This document shows positions 54,568 through 62,318 of a stretch of DNA of 64,000 nt, in pieces; the first letter of the stretch is position 1, and the number at the start of each line of letters is the position of its first letter. Source of the DNA: Novosphingopyxis sp965218915 (GTDB taxonomy: Bacteria; Pseudomonadota; Alphaproteobacteria; Sphingomonadales; Sphingomonadaceae); the NCBI RefSeq assembly GCF_965218915.1, contig NZ_OZ244708.1:372001-436000 (forward strand), in the 5' to 3' direction. Below the pieces are notes generated by a model. It was not told the origin of the DNA and made no database searches. It was given only the letters and a program-made list of their open reading frames with translations. The translations under genes were made by a program, and so were the position numbers.

Positions 54568-55056
54568 TCAGCCGGCCAGCGCCGCCGCGATCCGCCTGGC
54601 CAGACGCTCGCACCCGGCCGCGTCGTCGGTGTCGAAGCGTGCGGGATAGGGGCTGTCGATATCGATCACGCCGAGTAACCGTCCGTCATGGGCCAGCGGC
54701 ACCACCAGCTCGGAGCGGCTGTCCGCATCGCAGGCGATATGCCCCTCGAACGCCCGGACGTCGTCCACGAGCTGCGTCTTGCGGGTTCGCGCCGCCGCCC
54801 CGCATACGCCTTGGCCGATCGGGATGCGGATGCAGGCGGCCTTGCCCTGGAACGGCCCGAGCACGAGCTCGCCCTCGACCAGCCGGTAGAAGCCGGTCCA
54901 GTTCACGTCCGGCAGGAACTGCCACAGCAGCGCGGCGACATTGGCCATGTTGGCGATCGCATCGGGCTCGCCGTCGACGAGCGCTCCGGCGGCGCGGACG
55001 ATCTCGTCCCAACGCTCAATAGTTGGAGTATCCGGGTTAATTTCAAAAGCGAACAT
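54568..55056 (-). CDS. msrC: Free methionine-(R)-sulfoxide reductase (GAF domain)
   Basis: A 162-aa GAF-fold enzyme that reduces free methionine-R-sulfoxide using thioredoxin. NWTGFYRL, GPFQGKAACIRI, GQGVCGAAA, HIACDADSRSE and VVPL..GRLLGVIDIDSP match fRMsr. Three Cys (75, 85, 109) sit at the positions used for catalysis and resolution, so it is probably active, not just a sensor GAF domain. It is a single gene next to a repeat. Confidence 0.92.
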   Translation of the reverse strand: MFAFEINPDTPTIERWDEIVRAAGALVDGEPDAIANMANVAALLWQFLPDVNWTGFYRLVEGELVLGPFQGKAACIRIPIGQGVCGAAARTRKTQLVDDVRAFEGHIACDADSRSELVVPLAHDGRLLGVIDIDSPYPARFDTDDAAGCERLARRIAAALAG

Positions 55057-55077
55057 GGCGTTCCTTACCAGAGGTCG

Positions 55078-55158
55078 TCATCCGGACTTGATCCGGGATC
55101 CAGGGCGAGATGGCACTGCCGCTGGGCCCTGGATTCCGGGTCAAGCCCGGAATGACGT
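55078..55158. repeat. REPIN-like palindrome pair
   Basis: CGTCATCCGGACTTGATCCG and its inverted partner, ending CCCGGAATGACG, with ATCCAGGGC and GCCCTGGAT inner ends, lie between the fRMsr and arfB genes. Confidence 0.8.
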
Positions 55159-55177
55159 ATGGTTGAAAAAGTTCTTC

Positions 55178-55573
55178 TCAATCCAGCCGCACGCGGCCGC
55201 GCTTCTGCTTCACGGCGGCGCGCTTCTTCTTGCCGTCCACCCGCCGCGCCTTGGCCGCGCGGCTGGGCTTGGTCTTGCGGCGCTTGGGGTCGCGGTGATG
55301 AGCCTTGGCCAGCAGTGCCTCGAGCCGCCGCCGGGCTTCCTCGCGATTGGCCTCGCGCGTGCGGTGGGTGCGCGCGGTGATCACGAGCACCCCGTCCTTG
55401 GTCAGCTTGGAGCCCGCCAGATCCTTGAGCTGGCGATAGGCAAAAGGCTGCAGGCCCAGCGCGAAGACGTTGACCCTGAGCTGCGCGGCGGTCTCGACCT
55501 TGTTGACGTTCTGCCCGCCCGGACCGGATCCGGCGAGAAAGCTTTCGTCGATATGTTCTTCAGGAACGCGCAT
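55178..55573 (-). CDS. arfB: Alternative ribosome-rescue factor ArfB
   Basis: A 131-aa peptidyl-tRNA hydrolase that rescues ribosomes stalled on broken mRNA. The release-factor-like domain has GSGPGGQNVNKVET with the GGQ at 19-21. The C-terminal 35 residues are Lys/Arg-rich (RRKTKPSRAAKARRVDGKKKR), the tail that enters the empty mRNA channel. The length fits. The start overlaps the end of the upstream pseudouridine synthase gene by 14 bp. Confidence 0.94.
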   Translation of the reverse strand: MRVPEEHIDESFLAGSGPGGQNVNKVETAAQLRVNVFALGLQPFAYRQLKDLAGSKLTKDGVLVITARTHRTREANREEARRRLEALLAKAHHRDPKRRKTKPSRAAKARRVDGKKKRAAVKQKRGRVRLD

Positions 55574-56261
55574 CGGCTGGTGCGGCGGTGGGTTCGGGTT
55601 CGATTGCCGGTTCCGGATCGGCGAAGCCCTGTTGCAGAAAGATCGCGGGCAGCGGAGCGCGTGCCGCGATCGGCGGCTTGCCCTCGCGCGGCACCCGGAT
55701 CGCGCTGGCATGGAGCAACGTCTGCGTGCCCTCTCCATAAACCGGATCGCCCATCAACGGAATGCCCAAGCCGTAAAGTGCGTGCGCGCGGAGCTGGTGA
55801 GTGCGGCCGGTTTCGGGGCGAAATTCGATCAGCGCCTTGCCGCCGGATTCTGCGACCGTGCGCCAGTGCGTCACCGCGGACTTGCCCGTCTCTGCCGCGA
55901 TCATCCGCCAGCCGCGCTCCTTCGAGCTCTGCTTGGCCAGCGCCAGCGCGATCGTGCCTTCGCGCCGTTCCGGAATTCCGTCGAGAATGCCGAGATAGAC
56001 TTTTTCGACCGTCCCGTCCTCGAACGCCTTGGCGAAGCGCGCATGGGCCTTGGGATGGCGCGCGAGCAGCAGGCAGCCGGAGGTATCGCGATCCAGCCGG
56101 TGCACCGCCGTCGGCTCGCGGTGAAAGCCGAAACGCAGCGCGCCGAGCATCGAAACGAGGCTGAAGCCGCCGCGCTTGGGCGTATCGACATCGAGCCCGG
56201 CGGGCTTGTCGACGACGAGCGCCTCGCCATCGATGAACAGGGTTTCGGGGACTTCGATCAC
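55560..56261 (-). CDS. RluA family pseudouridine synthase
   Basis: A 233-aa enzyme that isomerises uridine to pseudouridine in rRNA or tRNA. VVDKPAGL (motif I), HRLDRDTSGCLLLA with the catalytic Asp (motif II), and RPETGRTHQLRAHALYGLGIPLMGD (motif III) are visible. It lacks an N-terminal S4 domain, as in the RluA/TruC type. The C-terminal 20 residues are Pro/Glu/Ala-rich. The target site cannot be read. It is followed directly by arfB, another translation gene. Confidence 0.93.
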   Translation of the reverse strand: MIEVPETLFIDGEALVVDKPAGLDVDTPKRGGFSLVSMLGALRFGFHREPTAVHRLDRDTSGCLLLARHPKAHARFAKAFEDGTVEKVYLGILDGIPERREGTIALALAKQSSKERGWRMIAAETGKSAVTHWRTVAESGGKALIEFRPETGRTHQLRAHALYGLGIPLMGDPVYGEGTQTLLHASAIRVPREGKPPIAARAPLPAIFLQQGFADPEPAIEPEPTAAPADARS

Positions 56262-56310
56262 CTGCCGCAGGTGGCAGGTGATCGTGCCATGTTCAAGCGC
56301 TGTGACTGTT

Positions 56311-56910
56311 TCAGCCGGTCAGCTTCGCCGCCGTATTCGCCACCTTTTTGCCCAGATAGACCGCGCCGGCCAGATCCTTGTCGCTCGGCTGGCGGCTGCC
56401 GTCGCCGCCCGCGATGGTGCTGGCGCCATAGGGCGAATTGCCGTGGACCGCGCTCAGATCGAGCTGGCCGTCGAAGCCGTAATCGAGCCCGACGATGGTC
56501 ATGCCCTGATGGAGCAGATTGGTGATGATCGAAAACAAGGTGGTCTCCTGCCCGCCATGCTGGCTGGCGGTGGAGGTGAACGCCGCGCCGACCTTGCCGA
56601 TCAGTGCGCCCTTTTGCCACAGCCCCCCGGTCTGGTCCCAGAAGGCGGCCATCTGGCTGGCCATCCGGCCGTAACGCGTGGGGGAGCCGACGAGGATGGC
56701 GTCATAGTCAGCCAGTTCCCCCACTTCGGCGAGCTCATGACTCTCGTCGTGCCGGAAGCCTGCCGTCTTTACCACCTCGTCCGGCGCGGTTTCGGGTACG
56801 CGTTTGATGCTGACATCGGCGCCCGCATCGCGCGCGCCTTCGGCGATGGCTTCGGCCAGTTTGCCGGTGTGACCATAAGAAGAATAATAAAGGACGAGAA
56901 TTCTGCTCAT
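56311..56910 (-). CDS. wrbA: NAD(P)H:quinone oxidoreductase WrbA
   Basis: A 199-aa flavodoxin-like FMN enzyme that reduces quinones by two electrons, protecting against semiquinones. ILVLYYSSYGHTGKLAEAIAEGA is the FMN phosphate loop. GSPTRYGRMASQMAAFWDQTGGLW, TSTASQHGGQETTL and NSPYGASTIAGGDGSRQPS are the WrbA signatures. The start at 56910 begins the flavodoxin fold directly; the frame continues 22 codons upstream without support. Confidence 0.95.
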   Translation of the reverse strand: MSRILVLYYSSYGHTGKLAEAIAEGARDAGADVSIKRVPETAPDEVVKTAGFRHDESHELAEVGELADYDAILVGSPTRYGRMASQMAAFWDQTGGLWQKGALIGKVGAAFTSTASQHGGQETTLFSIITNLLHQGMTIVGLDYGFDGQLDLSAVHGNSPYGASTIAGGDGSRQPSDKDLAGAVYLGKKVANTAAKLTG

Positions 56911-57169
56911 GGGCCGGCTTTCTGTCGGAAAAATGAAGCGGATACCGCGGGCGATCACCAGGTACCGGCCCGACATCCCGCGGGGGGGGAGGGTGGGAGG
57001 GGGATAACGGACCGGAACTCTGGATGCTGCAGACCATGACGGTCTCGCATGGGCTCAACGCCTCGTTCTCCGGATCGGTGCCACCACCGGTCACCGCTCC
57101 GCCGCGCGCATGGAACGTCTCGCCGATTAGGCGACGACGCCCCGCGCCGGGACGAAAATCGGCAGGATG

Positions 57170-58084
57170 CTACCGGTCCTGTGCGCTGCGCGATTCGTGC
57201 AATGCCGCCTCGTGCAATGCCCGCGTGCGGCGCGCGGCTTTGAGGTGCGGGATGTCATACATCTTGCCGTCGATCCCCACGGTGCCGGCATCGGGCTGCG
57301 CTTCGAACGCGGTGATAAGCCGGGCGGCGAAGGCGACCTCTTCGTCGCCGGGTGTAAAACTCTCGTTGATCCCGGCGACCTGCGCGGGGTGGATGGCTAG
57401 GCGCCCGGTGAACCCCTCGGCGCGGGCGGCGCGGGAGGTGGCGCGCAAGCCCTCGTCGTCGCGGAAATCGGCGTGCAGCGTCTCGATCGCGGGCACGCCG
57501 GCCGCGTGCGCCGCCATCAATGTCAGCGAGCGCACCATCCGATAGGTGAAGGCCCATGTTCCGTCCGCGTCGCGATTGCCGCTGGCGCACAGCGCCGCCG
57601 ACAGGTCCTCGGCACCCCAGGTGAGGCCCGCCAGCCGGTCCAGCTTCGCGTCGGCGAACGCGCCGAGCGAAAACGGCGCGCGCGCGGTCTCGGTGGCGAC
57701 CGGCAGGATGCGGATCGCGCCCGGCTCCAGCCCCGCCTGCGCCTCCAGCGCGTCGCAATAATGCGAAAGCGTGCGCACATCGTCCGGCCCGTCGGTCTTG
57801 GGTTGCACGATGCCGTCCGGCTCCACCGCGACGATCGCGGCGAGATCGGCGAGGGTCAGCCCGCTACCCAGCGGATTGACGCGCACCCAGATTTGCAAGG
57901 GCCGTTCGGCTTTCGGCCGTGCCCGCAGAAACTCGGCGACGAGAGTCCGGGCCGCGTCCTTGTTGGCGGGCGCGACGGCATCTTCCAGATCGAGGATCAC
58001 CGCGTCGGCGCCGCAGCCATCGACCTTGCCCAGCTTCTTTTCGCTATCGCCGGGGACGAACAAAAAGGACCGCAGCGGTATCAT
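57170..58084 (-). CDS. HpcH/HpaI aldolase / citrate lyase beta (CitE-like) protein
   Basis: A 304-aa TIM-barrel CoA-ester lyase. PLRSFLFVPGDSEKKLGK, AVILDLEDAV with the metal-binding acid residues, IWVRVNPLGSG, GIVQPKTDGPDD, the GLTWGAEDLSA motif and RLAIHPAQVAGIN are typical of CitE/Mcl proteins, which cleave or hydrolyse malyl- or methylmalyl-CoA. It has no CitD/CitF partners, so it is not citrate lyase. The ATG overlaps the MaoC stop by 4 bp, so the substrate probably comes from that enzyme. Confidence 0.9.
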   Translation of the reverse strand: MIPLRSFLFVPGDSEKKLGKVDGCGADAVILDLEDAVAPANKDAARTLVAEFLRARPKAERPLQIWVRVNPLGSGLTLADLAAIVAVEPDGIVQPKTDGPDDVRTLSHYCDALEAQAGLEPGAIRILPVATETARAPFSLGAFADAKLDRLAGLTWGAEDLSAALCASGNRDADGTWAFTYRMVRSLTLMAAHAAGVPAIETLHADFRDDEGLRATSRAARAEGFTGRLAIHPAQVAGINESFTPGDEEVAFAARLITAFEAQPDAGTVGIDGKMYDIPHLKAARRTRALHEAALHESRSAQDR

Positions 58085-58536
58085 TCGGTCGGTCCCTTGT
58101 GCTGCAACCCGGTGCGCCTGCACGAGGCGACCAGCGTGCCGTCCTGATTGAACGCGCGGTGGACAAAGGTGACGATCCCCGCGCTCGGCCGCGATTTGGA
58201 TTCGCGCTTGTCGACGACCTCGGTCTGGATTGTCAGCGTGTCGCCGACGAACACCGGCGCCGGAAAGCGCACCTCGTCCCAGCCCAGATTGGCGACCGCG
58301 GTGCCGAGCGTGGTGTCGCCCACCGACACCCCGACCATCAGGCCCAGCGTGAACGTGCTGTTGACCAGCACGCGGCCGTAATCGCTGGTCTTCATATATT
58401 CGGCGTCGAGATGAAGCGCGGCCGGGTTGTGGGTGAGCGTGGTGAACAGCAGGTTGTCGGTCTCGGTCACCGTGCGACGCATGGCATGATCGAAGATCTG
58501 CCCCACTTCGAGCTCGTCGAACCACAGGCCGGCCAT
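58081..58536 (-). CDS. MaoC family dehydratase
   Basis: A 151-aa hotdog-fold hydratase: LEVGQIFDHAMRRTVTETDNLLFTTLTHNPAALHLDAEYM contains the Asp/His hydratase region and VGVSVGDTTLG follows. This arrangement matches mesaconyl-CoA and enoyl-CoA hydratases of the MaoC type. A GGAGAGACAG site supports the start at 58536. It is coupled by 4-bp overlap to the CitE-like gene, a pairing used in methylmalyl-CoA and mesaconate metabolism. Confidence 0.88.
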   Translation of the reverse strand: MAGLWFDELEVGQIFDHAMRRTVTETDNLLFTTLTHNPAALHLDAEYMKTSDYGRVLVNSTFTLGLMVGVSVGDTTLGTAVANLGWDEVRFPAPVFVGDTLTIQTEVVDKRESKSRPSAGIVTFVHRAFNQDGTLVASCRRTGLQHKGPTE

Positions 58537-58959
58537 CGCTGTCTCTCCATACATCCAGGGCGAACCGAGTGCGGCAAACGGCGGGCGGCTGTCAACCGCG
58601 CGAGTTTCCCAGGTAGCGCGCCCGTTCGAATTCGCCGGGCCGCGGCGCCGGGCCGAAAGGCGCCGTCAGGGCTTGTTGCGAACGAAACCGCCTTGTTGCG
58701 ATCGGAAGTTCCTGAAGGGCCGTATACGTCCCCCCCTTCTTCGCTCCCCGCCGAAGCGGACCGGGACGGCGCGTCTGCCACCGGAAACGGCGAACGGGAG
58801 GGGAAAGATGCGACAAGCGGGCGAATCCATGATCGGTATCCATGATCGGGGGCTCCATGATTCGGTGAGCGTGGAACATATCATGAATATGGCCGTGTAG
58901 GAAAGGCGATAAGGGGACCGGTGGCGGGACGGTTCGAAGTTCGCGATCGTTGCGGAAGA
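58537..58959. other. Intergenic region with S element
   Basis: S element copy 3 fills 58695-58908. The rest carries no supported gene; the 70-100 codon frames across it are repeat text. Confidence 0.65.
58695..58908 (-). repeat. S element, copy 3
   Basis: Minus-strand order: CGCCTTTCCTACACGGCC, a box that reads GAAC-N7-GAAT on the plus strand (58874-58888), ATCATGGATTCGCCCGCTTG, CCGTTTCCGGTGGCAGACGC, and the core (58703-58738) readable as KGGTYTALQELP. A small frame of 95 codons spans it from the box. Confidence 0.72.
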
Positions 58960-60795
58960 TTATTCCACCGTCACGGACTTCGCCAGGTTGCGCGGCTGGT
59001 CGACGTCGGTGCCCTTGGCCACCGCGACATGATAGGCGAGCAGCTGCACCGGCACCGCATAGATCAACGGCGCGATCAGCGGGTGGACGCCGGGCATCTC
59101 GATCGTCGCCAGCGCGCCGTCGCCCGCCTCGGCGATGCCTTGCGCGTCGGAGATCAGCACGATCTTGCCGCCGCGCGCGGCGACTTCCTGCATGTTGCTG
59201 ACGGTCTTGTCGAACAGCGGCCCCGAAGGCGCGATCACGATCACCGGCACCGCCTCGTCGATCAGCGCGATCGGCCCGTGTTTCATCTCGCCCGCGGCAT
59301 AGCCCTCGGCGTGGATATAGCTGATTTCCTTCAGCTTCAACGCGCCCTCCATCGCCATCGGATAGTCCGGGCCGCGCCCGAGATAGAGCACGTCGCGCGC
59401 CGGCGCGATCAGCGGGGCGATCGCCGCAATCGCCGCGTCGCGGCTCAGCGCGTCGTTCATCGCCGCCGGAGCCTCCTGCAGATGCGCGACGATCGCTTTT
59501 TCTTCCTCGGCGGACATGCGGCCTTTGACGCGCGCGAAATGCGCGGCCAGCGCGGCGAGCACGGCGAGCTGGCAGGTGAAGGCCTTGGTCGACGCCACGC
59601 CGATCTCCGGCCCCGCATGGGTCGGCAGCAGCAGGTCGGCTTCGCGCGCCATGGTGCTGGTCGGCACGTTGACGACGACGGCGATCTTCTGCCCCTCGGC
59701 GCGGGCATGGCGCAGCGCGGCGAGCGTGTCGGCGGTCTCGCCCGACTGACTGATGAACAGCGCCAGGCCGCCCGGCTCCATGATCGGTTCGCGATAGCGG
59801 AATTCGGAGGCGACATCGATATCGACCGGCACGCGCGCGAACCGCTCGAACCAGTATTTGGCGACCATTCCGGCATAATAGCTGGTGCCGCAGGCGACGA
59901 TGGTGACGCGGCGGATCGCCGAGACGTCGAACTGGATATCGGGCAGCGCGACGATATTTTCCAGCGGGCGTAAATAGGAGCCGAGAGTCTGCGCGACGAC
60001 GGTGGGCTGTTCGAAAATCTCCTTTAGCATGAAATGGCGATAATGGCCCTTTTCGATCGCGCCCGCGGTCACGCCGCTGTCGACGAATTCGCGCTCCACC
60101 GGTTGGTCCCGCTCGTCGAAGATACGGATATCGCCGCGCCGCACGACCACGCGGTCGCCCTCCTTGAGATAGGCGATGCTGCGCGTCAGCGGGGCCAGCG
60201 CCAACGCGTCCGATCCGAGATAGGCCTCGCCCTCGTCATCGCCCTCGCCGCGTCCGACCACCAGCGGCGAGCCGAGCCGCGCGCCGATCATCAGGTCATC
60301 ATGGTCGCGGAACAATATGGCGAGCGCGAACGCGCCTTCGAGCCGGGGCAGGACGGCCTCGACCGCTTCCTGCGGCGATTTTCCGGCCTCGACCTGTTCG
60401 GCGATCAGATGCACCACCACCTCGGTATCGGTCTGGCTCGCGAAGCTGCGCCCGCGCGCTTCAAGCTCGCGGCGCAGCGGTTTGAAATTTTCGATGATGC
60501 CATTGTGGACCACCGCGACACCGTTCGAGGCATGCGGATGCGCATTGTCGACGGTCGGCGCGCCATGGGTGGCCCAGCGCGTGTGCGCAATCCCGGCGGA
60601 ACCGGATGCAGGCTCGCCCGCCAGCTTGGCGGTCAGGTTCCTGAGCTTGCCCTCGGCTCGGCGCCGCTCGAACCGGCCGTCGTGCACGGTACAGATGCCC
60701 GCCGAATCATAGCCGCGATATTCGAGCCGCTTCAGCCCGTCGACCAGCCGGTCGGCCACGTCGTCCTTGCCCAATATTCCGATGATGCCGCACAT
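58960..60795 (-). CDS. glmS: Glutamine--fructose-6-phosphate aminotransferase (isomerizing)
   Basis: A 611-aa enzyme that makes glucosamine-6-phosphate, the entry to UDP-GlcNAc for peptidoglycan and LPS. The N-terminal glutaminase begins MCGIIGILG with catalytic Cys2. RLEYRGYDSAGI and THGAPTVDNAHPH follow. The two SIS domains hold CGTSYYAGMVAKYWFE and SQSGETADTLAALRHA, and the end LAKSVTVE is the standard C-terminus. No glmS ribozyme or sRNA site was noticed. It follows the TA pair on the same strand. Confidence 0.97.
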   Translation of the reverse strand: MCGIIGILGKDDVADRLVDGLKRLEYRGYDSAGICTVHDGRFERRRAEGKLRNLTAKLAGEPASGSAGIAHTRWATHGAPTVDNAHPHASNGVAVVHNGIIENFKPLRRELEARGRSFASQTDTEVVVHLIAEQVEAGKSPQEAVEAVLPRLEGAFALAILFRDHDDLMIGARLGSPLVVGRGEGDDEGEAYLGSDALALAPLTRSIAYLKEGDRVVVRRGDIRIFDERDQPVEREFVDSGVTAGAIEKGHYRHFMLKEIFEQPTVVAQTLGSYLRPLENIVALPDIQFDVSAIRRVTIVACGTSYYAGMVAKYWFERFARVPVDIDVASEFRYREPIMEPGGLALFISQSGETADTLAALRHARAEGQKIAVVVNVPTSTMAREADLLLPTHAGPEIGVASTKAFTCQLAVLAALAAHFARVKGRMSAEEEKAIVAHLQEAPAAMNDALSRDAAIAAIAPLIAPARDVLYLGRGPDYPMAMEGALKLKEISYIHAEGYAAGEMKHGPIALIDEAVPVIVIAPSGPLFDKTVSNMQEVAARGGKIVLISDAQGIAEAGDGALATIEMPGVHPLIAPLIYAVPVQLLAYHVAVAKGTDVDQPRNLAKSVTVE

Positions 60796-60811
60796 GGTGA
60801 ATACGCTTTCG

Positions 60812-61192
60812 TCAGAGTGTGTAAGGTACGCGGATGCCCGGCATATTGGCGGAGAAATCCTTGGTATTTCGCGTCACGAGAACCCTGCCGCGCAGCATCG
60901 CCGTGGCCAGTATGATCGTGTCGGGCGTTTTCAATCTTGGCCTGTCGCGGCGCAGAACGGCGGCGCGCTCGGCAATTTCCGCGTCGATCTCATCGACCCC
61001 GAAGCCCGACAAAAATATTTCCGCCCTGCGCAATGCCTCCACCGATCCTTTGGAAAGCACCTCGATCCAGACCATTCGGCTGACCCAGGCGCGCTGGCCG
61101 CTGGCGGTTGCGCGGCGTATTTCCACGCGCGCGCGATCATAGCCTGCCAATGCATCGATCAGGATATTGGAATCAAGCGAATAACCGCTCAT
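60812..61192 (-). CDS. VapC-like PIN-domain toxin
   Basis: A 126-aa PIN-domain RNase. Acidic metal ligands are Asp7 (SLDSNILIDAL), Glu44 (VWIEVLSKG), Asp91 (KTPDTIILATA) and Asp112 (TRNTKDF). Such toxins cleave tRNA or rRNA and arrest growth unless bound by the antitoxin. Its start overlaps the antitoxin stop by 1 bp (TGATG). The pair sits between two essential cell-wall genes. Confidence 0.92.
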   Translation of the reverse strand: MSGYSLDSNILIDALAGYDRARVEIRRATASGQRAWVSRMVWIEVLSKGSVEALRRAEIFLSGFGVDEIDAEIAERAAVLRRDRPRLKTPDTIILATAMLRGRVLVTRNTKDFSANMPGIRVPYTL

Positions 61193-61554
61193 CAGGAGGC
61201 GGGTTTTCGAGGCTCGGGATAGCGGCCCGCCAGCATGTCGAGATGGATTTGCCGCTGGCGATCATCCTCTTGATCGAAAAGGTCCGGAAACTCAGCCCTG
61301 ACCTCCTCATAATCATCGTCCCAAGGCCGGGTCCAGGAGGCACGTTCGCGGCGCTGCCAATCCACCGCGTCACCGATGTCGTCACGCTCTTTCCATGCGC
61401 CGAAGCCAGTTTCCAGCCAGTCGAGCGGGGCCTCGGCGCGGTAGGCCGAGACCGCCTCGCGCAGAATCGAGGCACGGCTTTTGCCTTGCTCGGAGGCAAG
61501 GCTATCGAGCCATTTGATATCTTCCTCGGGCAGGTCAGCAAGAATACGCGTCAT
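61192..61554 (-). CDS. CopG/RHH-type antitoxin
   Basis: A 120-aa protein. The N-terminal MTRILADLPEEDIKWLDSLASEQGKSRASILREAVSAY is a ribbon-helix-helix DNA-binding domain with the turn SRASILREAV. The acidic C-terminal tail (YEEVRAEFPDLFDQEDD) would bind the PIN toxin. It is longer than most RHH antitoxins. It is expected to repress its own promoter, which carries ATATCATGATAT palindromes just upstream. Confidence 0.9.
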   Translation of the reverse strand: MTRILADLPEEDIKWLDSLASEQGKSRASILREAVSAYRAEAPLDWLETGFGAWKERDDIGDAVDWQRRERASWTRPWDDDYEEVRAEFPDLFDQEDDRQRQIHLDMLAGRYPEPRKPAS

Positions 61555-61590
61555 GATATGACGATATCATATCATGATATCGTGTCAAGT
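61555..61590. promoter_or_regulatory. Toxin-antitoxin operator
   Basis: A dense set of GATAT/ATATC repeats just before the antitoxin start, including the perfect palindrome ATATCATGATAT at 61569-61580. RHH antitoxins usually bind such short repeats cooperatively. Confidence 0.6.
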
Positions 61591-61605
61591 ATCTTGGCAG
61601 TCTTC

Positions 61606-62247
61606 TCAGTCGTGATAGACCACGTCGCCACTGTCGTCAGACTTGGCATATTTCTTGGCCAGATCATGATCGACCGAGGTCAGCTGCTCGCTCTCACAGC
61701 GATGATCGGCGATGGTCTTTTCTCCGCGCAGCACCAGCACGCCGTCGTCGAAACGCGGATCGTTCGGCTCGTCCGCTTCGAAATTGGTTCGCATCACCCG
61801 GCTGTAAACGACATAGCTCGCGGACCCGCGCGCAAAGCTCAACTGTGCCTCGCCGCCTCCGGAATAGGGCACCGAGACGAAGCGCAGCGCGCCCGCCGCG
61901 CGGTTTTCCGGAAAGGTCAGCTCGTTCGCTTCGCCGGAAGCGCCGTAGCGATATTGCGCGAAGCGCGGCCCGCCCGCCTCGGCCGCGGCGCAGACCGAGA
62001 GCGATTTGCCGCTCGCTAGGCGGCAGGAAAAGATCACCGGCTCGCCCGGCGCGCACAGATTGTCCTTGCCCGGCTGCGCTGGCGGTGTGGGGCTCGGGAT
62101 TGAGGCCTCGACAGGCTTGGTCGGCTGCAGTGCGGGTGCCGCCGCTTCCGCCACCGGAGACTCGCCGCCATCGCTCGCCTCCGGCTCCGCTTGAGAGCAG
62201 GCCGCAACCAAGAGCAACGACAGAACAGCGAGATCATGTTTCCTCAT
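61606..62247 (-). CDS. Putative lipoprotein, unknown
   Basis: A 213-aa protein with a lipoprotein signal (LLLVAACSQ, Cys near 17), a Pro/Ala-rich linker of about 40 residues, then a domain with NLCAPGEPVIFSCRLASGKSLSVCAA, AQYRYG and HRCESEQLTS. The Cys-X12-Cys-X9-Cys pattern and the FSC-L-SGK-LSVC-A core resemble a small beta-rich domain of secreted proteobacterial proteins. The function is not known. It lies between the TA pair and glmU. Confidence 0.75.
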   Translation of the reverse strand: MRKHDLAVLSLLLVAACSQAEPEASDGGESPVAEAAAPALQPTKPVEASIPSPTPPAQPGKDNLCAPGEPVIFSCRLASGKSLSVCAAAEAGGPRFAQYRYGASGEANELTFPENRAAGALRFVSVPYSGGGEAQLSFARGSASYVVYSRVMRTNFEADEPNDPRFDDGVLVLRGEKTIADHRCESEQLTSVDHDLAKKYAKSDDSGDVVYHD

Positions 62248-62318
62248 GTCGTTTTCGGTCGAGCCGGTCCATTGCCTATTTTCCTCGTGATGCTGCGCTG
62301 TTATCTAGCAGAACAAAG

